From Indolivaga macrotermitis (GTDB lineage: Bacteria > Bacteroidota > Bacteroidia > Bacteroidales > Dysgonomonadaceae), in contig NZ_FQUC01000002.1 of NCBI RefSeq assembly GCF_900128985.1, positions 62,001 to 126,000 on the forward strand: DNA of 64,000 nucleotides. Direction: 5' to 3'. Below, piece by piece: positions 8,496-21,983 of the stretch (position 1 is its first letter; each line of letters starts with the position of its first letter). The notes beneath the pieces are model-generated. The model did no database searches. It had not been told where the DNA came from and saw nothing but the letters and a program-made list of their open reading frames with translations. A program made the position numbers and the translations under genes.

Positions 8496-10802
8496 ATGAA
8501 GGGAAGTTTGTTATTGTTAGCAGCTATATTATCCTTATTGCCGATACAAGGGCAAAATAAAGATTATACAACCTATGTCAATCCATTGGTTGGCACACTG
8601 AGTAAATACGAATTATCGTCAGGTAACACATATCCTGTTATAGCCCGTCCATGGGGTATGAACTTTTGGTCTCCCCAAACAGGAAAAATGGGAGACGGCT
8701 GGGTATACACCTACGATGCCAATAAAATAAGGGGATTCAAACAGACCCATCAACCAAGTCCGTGGATAAATGATTACGGACAATTCTCTATAATGCCGGT
8801 CACAGGCAAACCGGTCTTCGATGAAGAAGAGAGAGCCAGCTGGTTTTCGCATAAGGCAGAAAAGGCTCAACCTCATTATTATTCAGTATATCTGGCTGAT
8901 TATGATATCACAACAGAACTATCGCCTACATCACGGGCAGCCATGTTCCGTTTTACTTTTCCTGAAAATGAAAACTCATTTGTCGTTATCGATGCCTTCG
9001 ATAAAGGCTCTTATATAAAAATCATTCCCGAAGAAAATAAAATCATAGGCTATACCACAAAAAACAGTGGTGGTGTACCCGATAATTTCAAAAATTATTT
9101 TGTCATTATATTCGACAAACCCTTTGAATATAAAGCCACTGTTCAATCGGGCAATATATCCGAAAATAACATCGAGGTCACCGGAGATCATGCGGGAGGA
9201 ATTATCGGATTCTCTACAAAACGGGGCGAGCAAATACATGCCCGCGTAGCGTCTTCTTTTATCAGCCACGAACAAGCAGATAGAAACTTGCAAGAACTCG
9301 GAAACATGACTTTTAGCTCATTAGTTGATCAGGGACACCAAGAATGGAATGATATACTTGGCAGAATCAATATTGAAGACGATAATCTGGATAATATCAG
9401 AACATTTTACTCTTGTCTTTACCGCTCTGTGCTTTTCCCCCGTTCGTTTTACGAAACGGATAAAGAAGGAAAAACCGTACACTACAGCCCTTATAACGGC
9501 AAAGTATTACCTGGATACATGTTTACCGACACAGGATTCTGGGATACATTCCGCAGTTTGTTTCCATTTCTCAACCTGATGTATCCGGAGATGAATGTTA
9601 AGATGCAGGAAGGATTGGTCAATACATACAAAGAAAGTGGTTTCTTGCCGGAATGGGCTAGCCCCGGGCACAGAGACTGCATGGTAGGGAACAATTCCGC
9701 ATCAGTAGTAGCAGATGCCTATCTAAAAGGATTAAAAGGGTATGATATAGAAACACTATGGCAGGCCGTCATTCACGGAGCTAACAGCGTTCACCCCGAA
9801 GTCAGCTCTACAGGACGTAAAGGTTTCGAATATTACAATAAACTGGGATACGTGCCCTATGATGTAAATATAAATGAAAATGCTGCCCGTACACTCGAAT
9901 ACGCTTATAACGACTGGTGTATCTATCAACTGGGAAAAAAGTTGGGAAAACCGCAAAAAGAAATAGAGGTATACAAACAAAGAGCCTTTAATTATAAAAA
10001 CCTCTTTGACAAGGAACATAAATTGATGCGCGGAAAAAATAAAGATGGCTCTTTCCAATCTCCATTTAATCCGCTAAAATGGGGCGACGCATTTACCGAA
10101 GGAAATTCGTGGCACTACACATGGTCAGTATTCCACGATCCACAGGGGCTCATCAATCTGATGGGTGGTAGGGATGGCTTCAACCAGATGATGGACTCGG
10201 TATTCAATGTTCCCCCATTGTTCGACGACAGTTATTATGGACAAGTTATTCACGAAATACGAGAGATGCAGATCGTTAATATGGGTAATTATGCACATGG
10301 CAACCAACCATTGCAACATATGATATACTTCTATAACTATTCGGCCGAACCATGGAAAGCCCAATATTGGACACGGGAAGTTATGGATAAACTTTACAAT
10401 GCCAACCCCGACGGTTACTGTGGAGACGAAGACAATGGTCAAACATCCGCTTGGTACATATTTTCGGCACTCGGGTTCTACCCTGTATGCCCGGGTACAG
10501 ACCAATATATTGTAGGCTCTCCCCTATTCCGTAAAGCAACTTTATCACTTAGCAACGGCAATAAAATAGAAATATCAGCAGATAATAATAACAAGAACAG
10601 CCGCTATATAAAATCGATGAATGTCAATGGCAACATCTATACCAAAAACTATTTGTCACATGACATATTAATAAACGGGGCTACTATTAATTTTCAAATG
10701 ACAGAGACTCCTAACAAAGAAAGAGGAACAAGCGAAACTGATTTGCCATATTCTTTCACCAATGAAGTAACCGACAAGAATATCTCAAAAATAAAAAAAT
10801 AA
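8496..10802 (+). CDS. GH92 alpha-mannosidase (first copy, divergent active-site motif)
   Basis: This 768-residue protein has a signal peptide (cleavage likely after IQGQN) and should act in the periplasm. It is a GH92 exo-alpha-mannosidase: inverting, calcium-dependent enzymes with an N-terminal beta-sandwich and a C-terminal (alpha/alpha)6 barrel. Motifs seen include TEGNSWHY (about residue 535) and CGDEDNGQTSAW near residue 650. The usual HGNEPSHH motif reads HGNQPLQH here, with Q604 in place of glutamate. The second GH92 of this locus keeps the usual form, so the two copies probably prefer different linkages. The GH125 gene starts 3 bp after the stop. A 180-bp gap with a hairpin precedes it, so it may have its own promoter. 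Confidence 0.92.
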   Translation: MKGSLLLLAAILSLLPIQGQNKDYTTYVNPLVGTLSKYELSSGNTYPVIARPWGMNFWSPQTGKMGDGWVYTYDANKIRGFKQTHQPSPWINDYGQFSIMPVTGKPVFDEEERASWFSHKAEKAQPHYYSVYLADYDITTELSPTSRAAMFRFTFPENENSFVVIDAFDKGSYIKIIPEENKIIGYTTKNSGGVPDNFKNYFVIIFDKPFEYKATVQSGNISENNIEVTGDHAGGIIGFSTKRGEQIHARVASSFISHEQADRNLQELGNMTFSSLVDQGHQEWNDILGRINIEDDNLDNIRTFYSCLYRSVLFPRSFYETDKEGKTVHYSPYNGKVLPGYMFTDTGFWDTFRSLFPFLNLMYPEMNVKMQEGLVNTYKESGFLPEWASPGHRDCMVGNNSASVVADAYLKGLKGYDIETLWQAVIHGANSVHPEVSSTGRKGFEYYNKLGYVPYDVNINENAARTLEYAYNDWCIYQLGKKLGKPQKEIEVYKQRAFNYKNLFDKEHKLMRGKNKDGSFQSPFNPLKWGDAFTEGNSWHYTWSVFHDPQGLINLMGGRDGFNQMMDSVFNVPPLFDDSYYGQVIHEIREMQIVNMGNYAHGNQPLQHMIYFYNYSAEPWKAQYWTREVMDKLYNANPDGYCGDEDNGQTSAWYIFSALGFYPVCPGTDQYIVGSPLFRKATLSLSNGNKIEISADNNNKNSRYIKSMNVNGNIYTKNYLSHDILINGATINFQMTETPNKERGTSETDLPYSFTNEVTDKNISKIKK

Positions 10803-10805
10803 ATT

Positions 10806-12299
10806 ATGAATAACTTAATCTCCTTAAGAACAGGTATCATAAGCATATTTACATTATGTACAACAGCTGCATTTGCTGGGCTATCTCAACCAGAAATAGC
10901 TTCTATACAAGACAATACAACTGTAAATAATACCGATTATAAATATAAAGACCAACGTCCGGCAAAAGCCGAAAGGCTATTTACATCTAAAGCAATAGAG
11001 AATGAAATCATCCGGGTAAAAAAGCTGCTGAAAAACCCGAAACTTGCATGGATGTTCGAAAACTGTTTTCCTAATACACTGGATACAACTGTACGTTACC
11101 GCAAAACTGATGGTAAAGATGATACAGTTGTTTATACCGGTGACATTCACGCCATGTGGCTTCGCGACTCGGGAGCACAGGTATGGCCCTATGTACAACT
11201 GTCTAATACCGACCCTGAATTAAAAGCGATGCTTGCAGGTGTAATCCGCCGCCAGTTCAAGTGCATTATAATTGATCCGTATGCTAATGCCTTCCTCGAT
11301 CCGTATGATCCAAATCCCGATCATCAGTGGCAGTCGGACCTGACGGATATGAAACCCGAATTACACGAGCGTAAATGGGAAATCGACTCACTTTGTTATC
11401 CGCTGCGCCTTGCCTATCATTACTGGAAAACGACAGGTGACGCAAGTATATTCGACAACGAATGGATTGCGGCCATCGAGAATATATTAAAAACATTCAA
11501 AGAACAACAACGCAAAGAAAATCTGGGACCGTACAAATTTCAGCGTGAAACCGCCAGAGCATCCGATACAGTAATGAACGATGGCTGGGGCAATCCTGTA
11601 AAACCGGTAGGGCTAATTGCCTCTACCTTCCGTCCGTCTGATGACGCAACTATCTATCAATTCCTGATACCGTCCAATTTCTTTGCAGTAACATCACTTC
11701 GGAAAGCCTCGGAAATATTAGCCGAAGTTAATAAGAATAAACCACTGGCTGATGAGTGTACGGCTTTAGCTAACGAAGTTGAGGCCGCACTGAAAAAATA
11801 CGCCACAGTTGAACATCCTGAATTCGGAACTATCTACGCATTCGAAATCGACGGTTACGGAAGTGTAAACCTTATGGACGATGCCAATGTGCCAAGCCTT
11901 CTGGCAATGCCTTATCTCGGAGACATAAATGTGGACGATGCTATCTATCAGAATACCCGGAAATTTGTTTGGAGCGAAAACAACCCATACTTTTTCAAGG
12001 GAACTGCCGGAGAAGGCATAGGCGGCCCTCATGTATCGCATGTCAGCCTGAATATGATCTGGCCGATGAGTATTATGATGAAAGCTTTTACCTCGCAAGA
12101 CGACGAAGAAATAAAAACCTGTATAAAAATGCTGATGGATACCGATGCCGGTACTGGTTTTATGCACGAATCATTCTATAAAGACGACGCAACTAAATTC
12201 ACCCGCGAATGGTTCGCTTGGCAGAATACCCTGTTCGGGGAGTTAATACTTAAACTCGTAAACGAAGGAAAAACAGATTTGCTGAACGACATACAATAA
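10806..12299 (+). CDS. GH125 exo-alpha-1,6-mannosidase
   Basis: This 497-residue protein has an N-terminal signal peptide ending in AFA and family GH125 motifs. These include AMWLRDSGAQVWPY (about residue 117), the run ASDTVMNDGWGNPV and the STFRPSDDATIYQFLIPSN segment. GH125 enzymes are metal-independent inverting exo-mannosidases that remove alpha-1,6-mannose from non-reducing ends. Here the enzyme would cleave the alpha-1,6 branch of N-glycans that GH92 enzymes leave behind. It is sandwiched between two GH92 genes with 3-bp and 12-bp gaps, so all three are likely on one transcript. Length is usual for the family. Confidence 0.93.
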   Translation: MNNLISLRTGIISIFTLCTTAAFAGLSQPEIASIQDNTTVNNTDYKYKDQRPAKAERLFTSKAIENEIIRVKKLLKNPKLAWMFENCFPNTLDTTVRYRKTDGKDDTVVYTGDIHAMWLRDSGAQVWPYVQLSNTDPELKAMLAGVIRRQFKCIIIDPYANAFLDPYDPNPDHQWQSDLTDMKPELHERKWEIDSLCYPLRLAYHYWKTTGDASIFDNEWIAAIENILKTFKEQQRKENLGPYKFQRETARASDTVMNDGWGNPVKPVGLIASTFRPSDDATIYQFLIPSNFFAVTSLRKASEILAEVNKNKPLADECTALANEVEAALKKYATVEHPEFGTIYAFEIDGYGSVNLMDDANVPSLLAMPYLGDINVDDAIYQNTRKFVWSENNPYFFKGTAGEGIGGPHVSHVSLNMIWPMSIMMKAFTSQDDEEIKTCIKMLMDTDAGTGFMHESFYKDDATKFTREWFAWQNTLFGELILKLVNEGKTDLLNDIQ

Positions 12300-12311
12300 A
12301 AAAGACAATAT

Positions 12312-14591
12312 ATGAACTTAAATAAAATATCAGGTTTTATAGTTGCTTCCGTAGTGCTATTGGGCGCCTGTTCAGGTAAAAACACAGAAGACTCCGGCCT
12401 ACAGAATCTCACCCAATATGTCGACCCTTATATCGGAACCGGCGACCACGGGCATGTATTTATGGGAGCAAATGTTCCTTTCGGATTCGTACAACTCGGA
12501 CCTACAAATATCACAGAAGGTTGGGATTGGACATCAGGCTATCATATCACAGATTCTACAATCTGGAGTTTTACACATACACACCTGAATGGTACAGGCA
12601 TAGGTGATCTGCTTGATATAGCTTTTATGCCCGTTATCGGAGATGTAAAATTGGGTAGAGGCGTAATCGAAGACCCCGCATCGGGCATGTATTCACTTTT
12701 CAGCCACGAACGGGAAACAGCTAAAGCAGGATATTATGCCGTACATCTCGACAGGTACAATATCGATGTAGAGCTGACCGCAACAAGCCGGGTAGGTTTT
12801 CACAAATATACTTTTCCTGCATCTACCGAATCGAAGGTTATAATAGACCTGAAAAGTAAAATGAACTGGGATAAGCCAACCGATACTTATCTCGTATACG
12901 AAAACGACACTACAATATCCGGCTATCGCTTTTCCGAAGGATGGGCTAATGATCAGCGAGTTTTCTTTACAGCTCACTTTTCTAAACCAATCAAAAAGTT
13001 TCTCTTATCTGAAAACGAAGATCCGGCAAGTGCTAAGGAAGGAACAGAGCTAAAAGCAGCAGGTGTATATGGACAGGTTCTGTTCGACACAAAAGAGAAA
13101 GAAGAAATATATATCAAAGTGGCTCTTTCTCCTGTTAGTATCGAAAACGCCAAACTCAACATGCAGACCGAACTACCGGGATGGGATTTTCAGAAAACTA
13201 TTGCGAATGCGGATAAAGCATGGAACGAAGAGTTGAACAAAATTCAGATAAAGGTTAGCGATGATAAGGTGAAACGAACTTTCTATACAGCTCTTTACCA
13301 TACGATGATAGCACCTTCAGCGTTTTGCGATGTAAACGGAGACTATTACGGTTCTGATCATCAGATGCATAAAAAAGGAAATTTCAAGAACTATACAACC
13401 TTCTCTTTGTGGGACACTTATCGTGCAGCTCATCCATTGATGACGATAATACATCCCGAAAAGGTCAACGATATCATCAATACAATGCTTACCATCTATC
13501 AGCAACAAGGAAAACTACCGGTATGGCACCTGATGGGTTGCGAAACCGATTGTATGGTAGGTAATCCGGGAATCTCAGTTGTTGCGGACGCAATACTCAA
13601 AGGTTATGACGGATTTGATAAAGAACTGGCATATGAGGCTATGAAAAATTCTGCCATGCTTGATGAAAGAGGCTTGAATTATCTGAAAGAATACGGATAT
13701 ATCCCCTATGATAAAGAACCGGAAGGCTTGTCTAAAGCAATGGAATATTCTATTGCAGACTGGGCATTGGCACAGGTTGCTAAGAAAATGGGCAAAACCG
13801 AAGACTATGAATATTTCAAGAAACGGAGTACAGCTTATACCCATTACTTTGATAAAGAAACCGGTTTTGTGCGGGGTTTATCTTCTGAAGGAAAATTCAG
13901 GCCAAATTTCAACCCGTTCGAATCGGTACACCGAGACAACGACTACACCGAAGGTAATGCCTGGCAGTATACATGGCTTGTGCCTCACGACTTGCAAGGA
14001 TTAATGAATTTATTTGGAAGCAAAGATGCATTTGTTACAAAACTCGATTCCCTTTTCCTTGTAGAAGGAACTTTGGGTGAGCATGCATCTCCTGATATCA
14101 GCGGACTCATCGGGCAATATGCGCACGGAAACGAGCCCAGTCACCATATCCTATATATCTATCCGTATATCGGCCAGCCATGGAAAGCTGCTGATCTGAT
14201 ACGTAAGGTTATGTCGGAACTTTATCATGACCAGCCTGCCGGATTATCGGGTAACGAAGATGTCGGACAAATGTCGGCATGGTATATACTATCAGCTATT
14301 GGATTTTATCAGGTCGAACCGGCCGGAGGAAAATATATTTTCGGTAGCCCGATAGTTGATGAAGCCACTATAAGAGTAAAAGATGGAAAAACATTTAAAG
14401 TAATCACTAAAAATAACAGTCCCGAAAATAAGTATATACAGGACGTATCCTTAAATGGAAAACCTTATGATAAATATTATATATCATTCCAAGACATAGA
14501 AGCAGGAGGTATACTCGAATTCACAATGGGTAATACCCCTTCCAAAACATGGGGTACAACTGTAGACATTCTGGATATCACAAATAAATAA
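12312..14591 (+). CDS. GH92 alpha-mannosidase (second copy, canonical motifs)
   Basis: This 759-residue lipoprotein has a lipobox (LLGAC, about residue 20). It is a GH92 exo-alpha-mannosidase with all the usual motifs: DYTEGNAWQYTW around E547, AHGNEPSHHILY around E608 and SGNEDVGQMSAWY around D650. These residues supply the acid/base machinery and calcium site in the family. Canonical HGNE-bearing members include alpha-1,2-mannosidases, which is the activity needed first on high-mannose glycans (inference). It ends the GH92-GH125-GH92 group, and a strong palindrome follows at 14744. The lipobox suggests membrane anchoring, whereas the first GH92 looks soluble. Confidence 0.93.
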   Translation: MNLNKISGFIVASVVLLGACSGKNTEDSGLQNLTQYVDPYIGTGDHGHVFMGANVPFGFVQLGPTNITEGWDWTSGYHITDSTIWSFTHTHLNGTGIGDLLDIAFMPVIGDVKLGRGVIEDPASGMYSLFSHERETAKAGYYAVHLDRYNIDVELTATSRVGFHKYTFPASTESKVIIDLKSKMNWDKPTDTYLVYENDTTISGYRFSEGWANDQRVFFTAHFSKPIKKFLLSENEDPASAKEGTELKAAGVYGQVLFDTKEKEEIYIKVALSPVSIENAKLNMQTELPGWDFQKTIANADKAWNEELNKIQIKVSDDKVKRTFYTALYHTMIAPSAFCDVNGDYYGSDHQMHKKGNFKNYTTFSLWDTYRAAHPLMTIIHPEKVNDIINTMLTIYQQQGKLPVWHLMGCETDCMVGNPGISVVADAILKGYDGFDKELAYEAMKNSAMLDERGLNYLKEYGYIPYDKEPEGLSKAMEYSIADWALAQVAKKMGKTEDYEYFKKRSTAYTHYFDKETGFVRGLSSEGKFRPNFNPFESVHRDNDYTEGNAWQYTWLVPHDLQGLMNLFGSKDAFVTKLDSLFLVEGTLGEHASPDISGLIGQYAHGNEPSHHILYIYPYIGQPWKAADLIRKVMSELYHDQPAGLSGNEDVGQMSAWYILSAIGFYQVEPAGGKYIFGSPIVDEATIRVKDGKTFKVITKNNSPENKYIQDVSLNGKPYDKYYISFQDIEAGGILEFTMGNTPSKTWGTTVDILDITNK

Positions 14592-14743
14592 CAGTATAAG
14601 GACTTTATAACCAATTTATAAAATTCCAACAGCAGGTCGACAATCCATAGAGTCTTACTTTATAAAGAATTTGGAAATAGGTATAAAATTCGACTCACAC
14701 AAATGCTCTTTTAGATGATGTTTGTCCGACCGGTTGGAAATAT

Positions 14744-14769
14744 TAGGGGCGAATAGCTATTCGCCCCTA
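14744..14769 (+). terminator. 26-bp perfect palindrome, probable terminator after the second GH92
   Basis: TAGGGGCGAATAG and CTATTCGCCCCTA meet without a spacer, so the RNA would fold into a GC-rich hairpin with a small loop. An A-rich run follows on the + strand. It most likely ends the mannosidase transcript 150 bp after the stop codon. Confidence 0.65.
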
Positions 14770-14924
14770 TAAAAATAAAAAACTTATACTCCTGTTATTT
14801 CTTAATTGTAAATAACAGTCAGTACTTAATCTCACATTTTCGAAGCATAGCCGGTTATTGTTTTTTACTTACAAAACCGACAAAAAGGTCTGAGACCTTA
14901 GAACGTTAATAATATAATTATGAT
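14770..14924 (+). promoter_or_regulatory. Leader of the GH2 gene with two inverted repeats
   Basis: Two symmetric elements lie upstream of the GH2 start. CTGTTATTT at 14792-14800 pairs with AAATAACAG at 14810-14818. AAGGTCTGAGACCTT at 14885-14899 is a 7-bp inverted repeat around one base, 25 bp before the start codon. The second could be an operator or a small hairpin. No convincing TAnnTTTG promoter element was found. Confidence 0.35.
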
Positions 14925-17555
14925 ATGAGAAAACACATAGTATTAATACTTATATGTTTGGTCACTGCAGGCTGGTTACCGGCACAAAACCGTTACGAAT
15001 TAAATTCGGGCTGGAAATGCCACCCCCTGAGCCAAACAAAAGACAGAGGAGAAAACATTTCCAATCCGTCCTATTCCATATCCAAATGGAAAAATGCGGT
15101 TGTCCCGGGAACGGTACTTACTTCTCTACTGGCAAATAAAGAGATACCCGATCCTTTTTATGGAATGAACAACGAAAAAATTCCGGATATATACGACACA
15201 GGACGGGATTATTATACCTATTGGTTCGTGAAAGATTTCCAAGAAAACACACCGGTAAATGGCGAACAAATATGGCTGACATTCAGAGGTATAAATTATA
15301 GTTGTGAAATTTATCTGAACGGACAAAAAGTAAATAAAGAAAAATACGAAGGGATGTTCCTTCGCAAAACTTTTAACATCACCGGTCTCCTGTCTAAAAA
15401 CGGGAAAAACCGTTTAGCTGTGATTGTTTATCCACCTGATCCTGTTGGTAAACCCAATGGAGGGCAAGGCGGAGATGGGCGCATCGCTAAAAACGTAAGC
15501 CACCAATACGTTGCAGGATGGGACTGGATACAACCGATACGAGACCGAAATACTGGTATATGGGATAAAGTTTATATAGAGAAGACAGGATTGGTAAACC
15601 TTAAAAACCCGCATGTAATAACCCTTGTTCCGGGAAAAAGAATTCCGGGTGATAAGCAAGATGAGGCTGTTTTAAAAGTGTCAGCAGAGCTTCAGAATGC
15701 AGGTAATGCCAAAATATCCGGGACTCTGAAATATGAAATAAATGGAGATATAGTAACTCAAAAAGTTAGCGTCGACGCTAATTCGGAAATTGAGGTTTCA
15801 ATGCCTGATTATACAATCAAAAATCCAAAACTCTGGTGGCCATCGGGCTACGGTAATCAGGATTTATACAAAATAAAGATCGAATTTGTTGATGAGAGTA
15901 ATCAGAAAACTCAGGATTTCGAAATCGTACAGTTTGGCGTTCGTGAGATACAAACTGAATGGAACAGTCATACGAGAAGTAAAGAAATTTACGTCAATGG
16001 GCAACGTATCTTTATTAAAGGCGGTAACTGGATCATATCCGATGCTATGCTCCGTTTCAGCAATGAGCGCTACGATGCCGAAATACGTTATCACAGAGAC
16101 ATGAATCTCAATCTTATCCGTATTTGGGGTGGTGCGTTGACCGAACGTCCTGAATTTTACGAAGCTTGCAATAAGTACGGAATGCTTGTCATACAGGATT
16201 TCTGGTTTTCGGGCGATTGTAATGGACGCTGGCTCGATCCGTTGAAGGCTGAAGACCAATGGACCAGGCGCAAATATCCCGATAATCATGGCCTGGTATT
16301 AGAGTCGGCCATCGACATGATAAAAATGATCCGTAACCATGCATCACTCGCGATGTGGTGTGGTGGCAATGAGATAAAACCGCCTGTTGATATACTGCTA
16401 CCATTGCGTGATACCATTCTCCCTAAATTGGACGGTACACGCTGGTTTATAGACTATTCCAACTCGGACGAATGGTCATACAATTTCCTTGGAGGAAATG
16501 GAGACGGCCCGTACACCATACAGCCCATAGAATCATTCTGGGAGAAACAAACCTGGCCTTTCAATTCGGAAGTCGGCTCTGTAGGTGTTGGAGATTACGA
16601 GTCGCTGTTACGCTTTATCCCTAAAGAAAACCTTATAGCTCCACGTTATAATCCGGATGCAAAGTTCAAGGAGGATGTTGACCCTGTCTGGACATACCAC
16701 ACATACTCGGGTGTGGGGTATGAGAACCATATCCTACCCTACGGCGAACCAACGGATATAAAAGACTTCGCGATGAAAGCCCAACTTGTAAACTACAACC
16801 AATACAGGGCTTTGATCGAAGGGTTTAGCTCTCATATGTGGGAGTGGTACACCGGTACTATTATCTGGAAAACCCAGAATCCATGGACATCGATGCGCGG
16901 ACAGATGTATGATTATTACCTCGACCCGAATGCGTGCCTTTTCGGTTTACGTAAAGGAAGTGAAATGATACATATTATGTGCAATCCGGTAACCAAACAA
17001 ACGATGGTAGTGAACAACAGCTTCGAACCGTTAAATGATATGATGCTGGTAGCCAAACATTATGACTATGCAGGAAATGAAACCCTTCTGACTCAGGAAG
17101 TCCTTTATATGGAAGCTTCCCACAGTAAGAAAATCATTCCATTACAAAAGCAATTAGAAGAAAAGCTGAAAGAAGACGGAGGATTTCTTTATCTACAACT
17201 GCTTGACAGAAATCAGAAATTGGTAAGTGACAATTTTTATTGGTATCCGAATGCTAAGGGTGAATATACCGGATTGAATAAGATGAACAAAACAGAGATC
17301 AAGGTTACTTCCCGAATCGCTGCATCAGGTAAAATGGAAATAAGTATTACAAATGCAGAAAAAGGCCCGGTTGCTTTTTTCAATCGTATCGCTATAGTCG
17401 ATTCGAAGACAGGAGAGCGCATACTTCCGGCATTTTATAGTGATAATTATATTTCTGTAGTTCCCGGAGAAACAAAAAACATAACTGTTGAATATACTCC
17501 ACAACCGGATGTAACCCCCAAAGTAGTAGTTTTAGGTTGGAATACAGAAAAGTGA
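14925..17555 (+). CDS. GH2 beta-mannosidase, mannosylglycoprotein endo-beta-mannosidase-like
   Basis: This 876-residue protein has a signal peptide ending near LPAQN, so it should be periplasmic. It has the GH2 order: galactose-binding-like sandwich, immunoglobulin-like domain, TIM barrel and C-terminal beta domains. The acid/base is E483 in MWCGGNE. The predicted nucleophile is E549 in FNSEVGS. The overall sequence, including GGNWIISDAM and IRIWGGALTERPEFYEACNKYGM, fits the group that includes mannosylglycoprotein endo-beta-mannosidase and exo-beta-glucosaminidase. With GH18, GH92 and GH125 upstream, cutting the core Man-beta-1,4-GlcNAc linkage is the best guess. It sits alone after a terminator, so it may form its own unit. 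It converges on the GH65 gene. Confidence 0.85.
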   Translation: MRKHIVLILICLVTAGWLPAQNRYELNSGWKCHPLSQTKDRGENISNPSYSISKWKNAVVPGTVLTSLLANKEIPDPFYGMNNEKIPDIYDTGRDYYTYWFVKDFQENTPVNGEQIWLTFRGINYSCEIYLNGQKVNKEKYEGMFLRKTFNITGLLSKNGKNRLAVIVYPPDPVGKPNGGQGGDGRIAKNVSHQYVAGWDWIQPIRDRNTGIWDKVYIEKTGLVNLKNPHVITLVPGKRIPGDKQDEAVLKVSAELQNAGNAKISGTLKYEINGDIVTQKVSVDANSEIEVSMPDYTIKNPKLWWPSGYGNQDLYKIKIEFVDESNQKTQDFEIVQFGVREIQTEWNSHTRSKEIYVNGQRIFIKGGNWIISDAMLRFSNERYDAEIRYHRDMNLNLIRIWGGALTERPEFYEACNKYGMLVIQDFWFSGDCNGRWLDPLKAEDQWTRRKYPDNHGLVLESAIDMIKMIRNHASLAMWCGGNEIKPPVDILLPLRDTILPKLDGTRWFIDYSNSDEWSYNFLGGNGDGPYTIQPIESFWEKQTWPFNSEVGSVGVGDYESLLRFIPKENLIAPRYNPDAKFKEDVDPVWTYHTYSGVGYENHILPYGEPTDIKDFAMKAQLVNYNQYRALIEGFSSHMWEWYTGTIIWKTQNPWTSMRGQMYDYYLDPNACLFGLRKGSEMIHIMCNPVTKQTMVVNNSFEPLNDMMLVAKHYDYAGNETLLTQEVLYMEASHSKKIIPLQKQLEEKLKEDGGFLYLQLLDRNQKLVSDNFYWYPNAKGEYTGLNKMNKTEIKVTSRIAASGKMEISITNAEKGPVAFFNRIAIVDSKTGERILPAFYSDNYISVVPGETKNITVEYTPQPDVTPKVVVLGWNTEK

Positions 17556-17590
17556 CAAAGTCTCCTTCTTACACACCTTCTGTATATTGA

Positions 17591-17627
17591 AAGAGGGCTG
17601 GCAGATTGATTTCTGTCAGCTCTTCTT
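17591..17627. terminator. Hairpin between convergent GH2 and GH65 genes
   Basis: GGGCTGGCAGA pairs with TCTGTCAGCTC through about 11 bp, including two G-U pairs. The flanks are AAGA and CTTCTT. It lies between two convergent stop codons 92 bp apart, so it probably acts as a terminator in both directions. Confidence 0.6.
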
Positions 17628-17647
17628 ATATTATAACTGAAGAAACA

Positions 17648-21801
<4,154 letters not shown>

Positions 21802-21983
21802 TTATTATTGTTTTATAGATTACCTAAAACAAAGAAATAAAAGGATCGCATCAAAAACGACTGATTAACCCGGAATAAGAAATGTTAAACAGAATACATT
21901 CCTACAAACAAACAACTTACGCACAATATACAAAATAAAAATTAAGATCGAATCAGACCATAAAAGGTTTCTAAAACGGTCTT

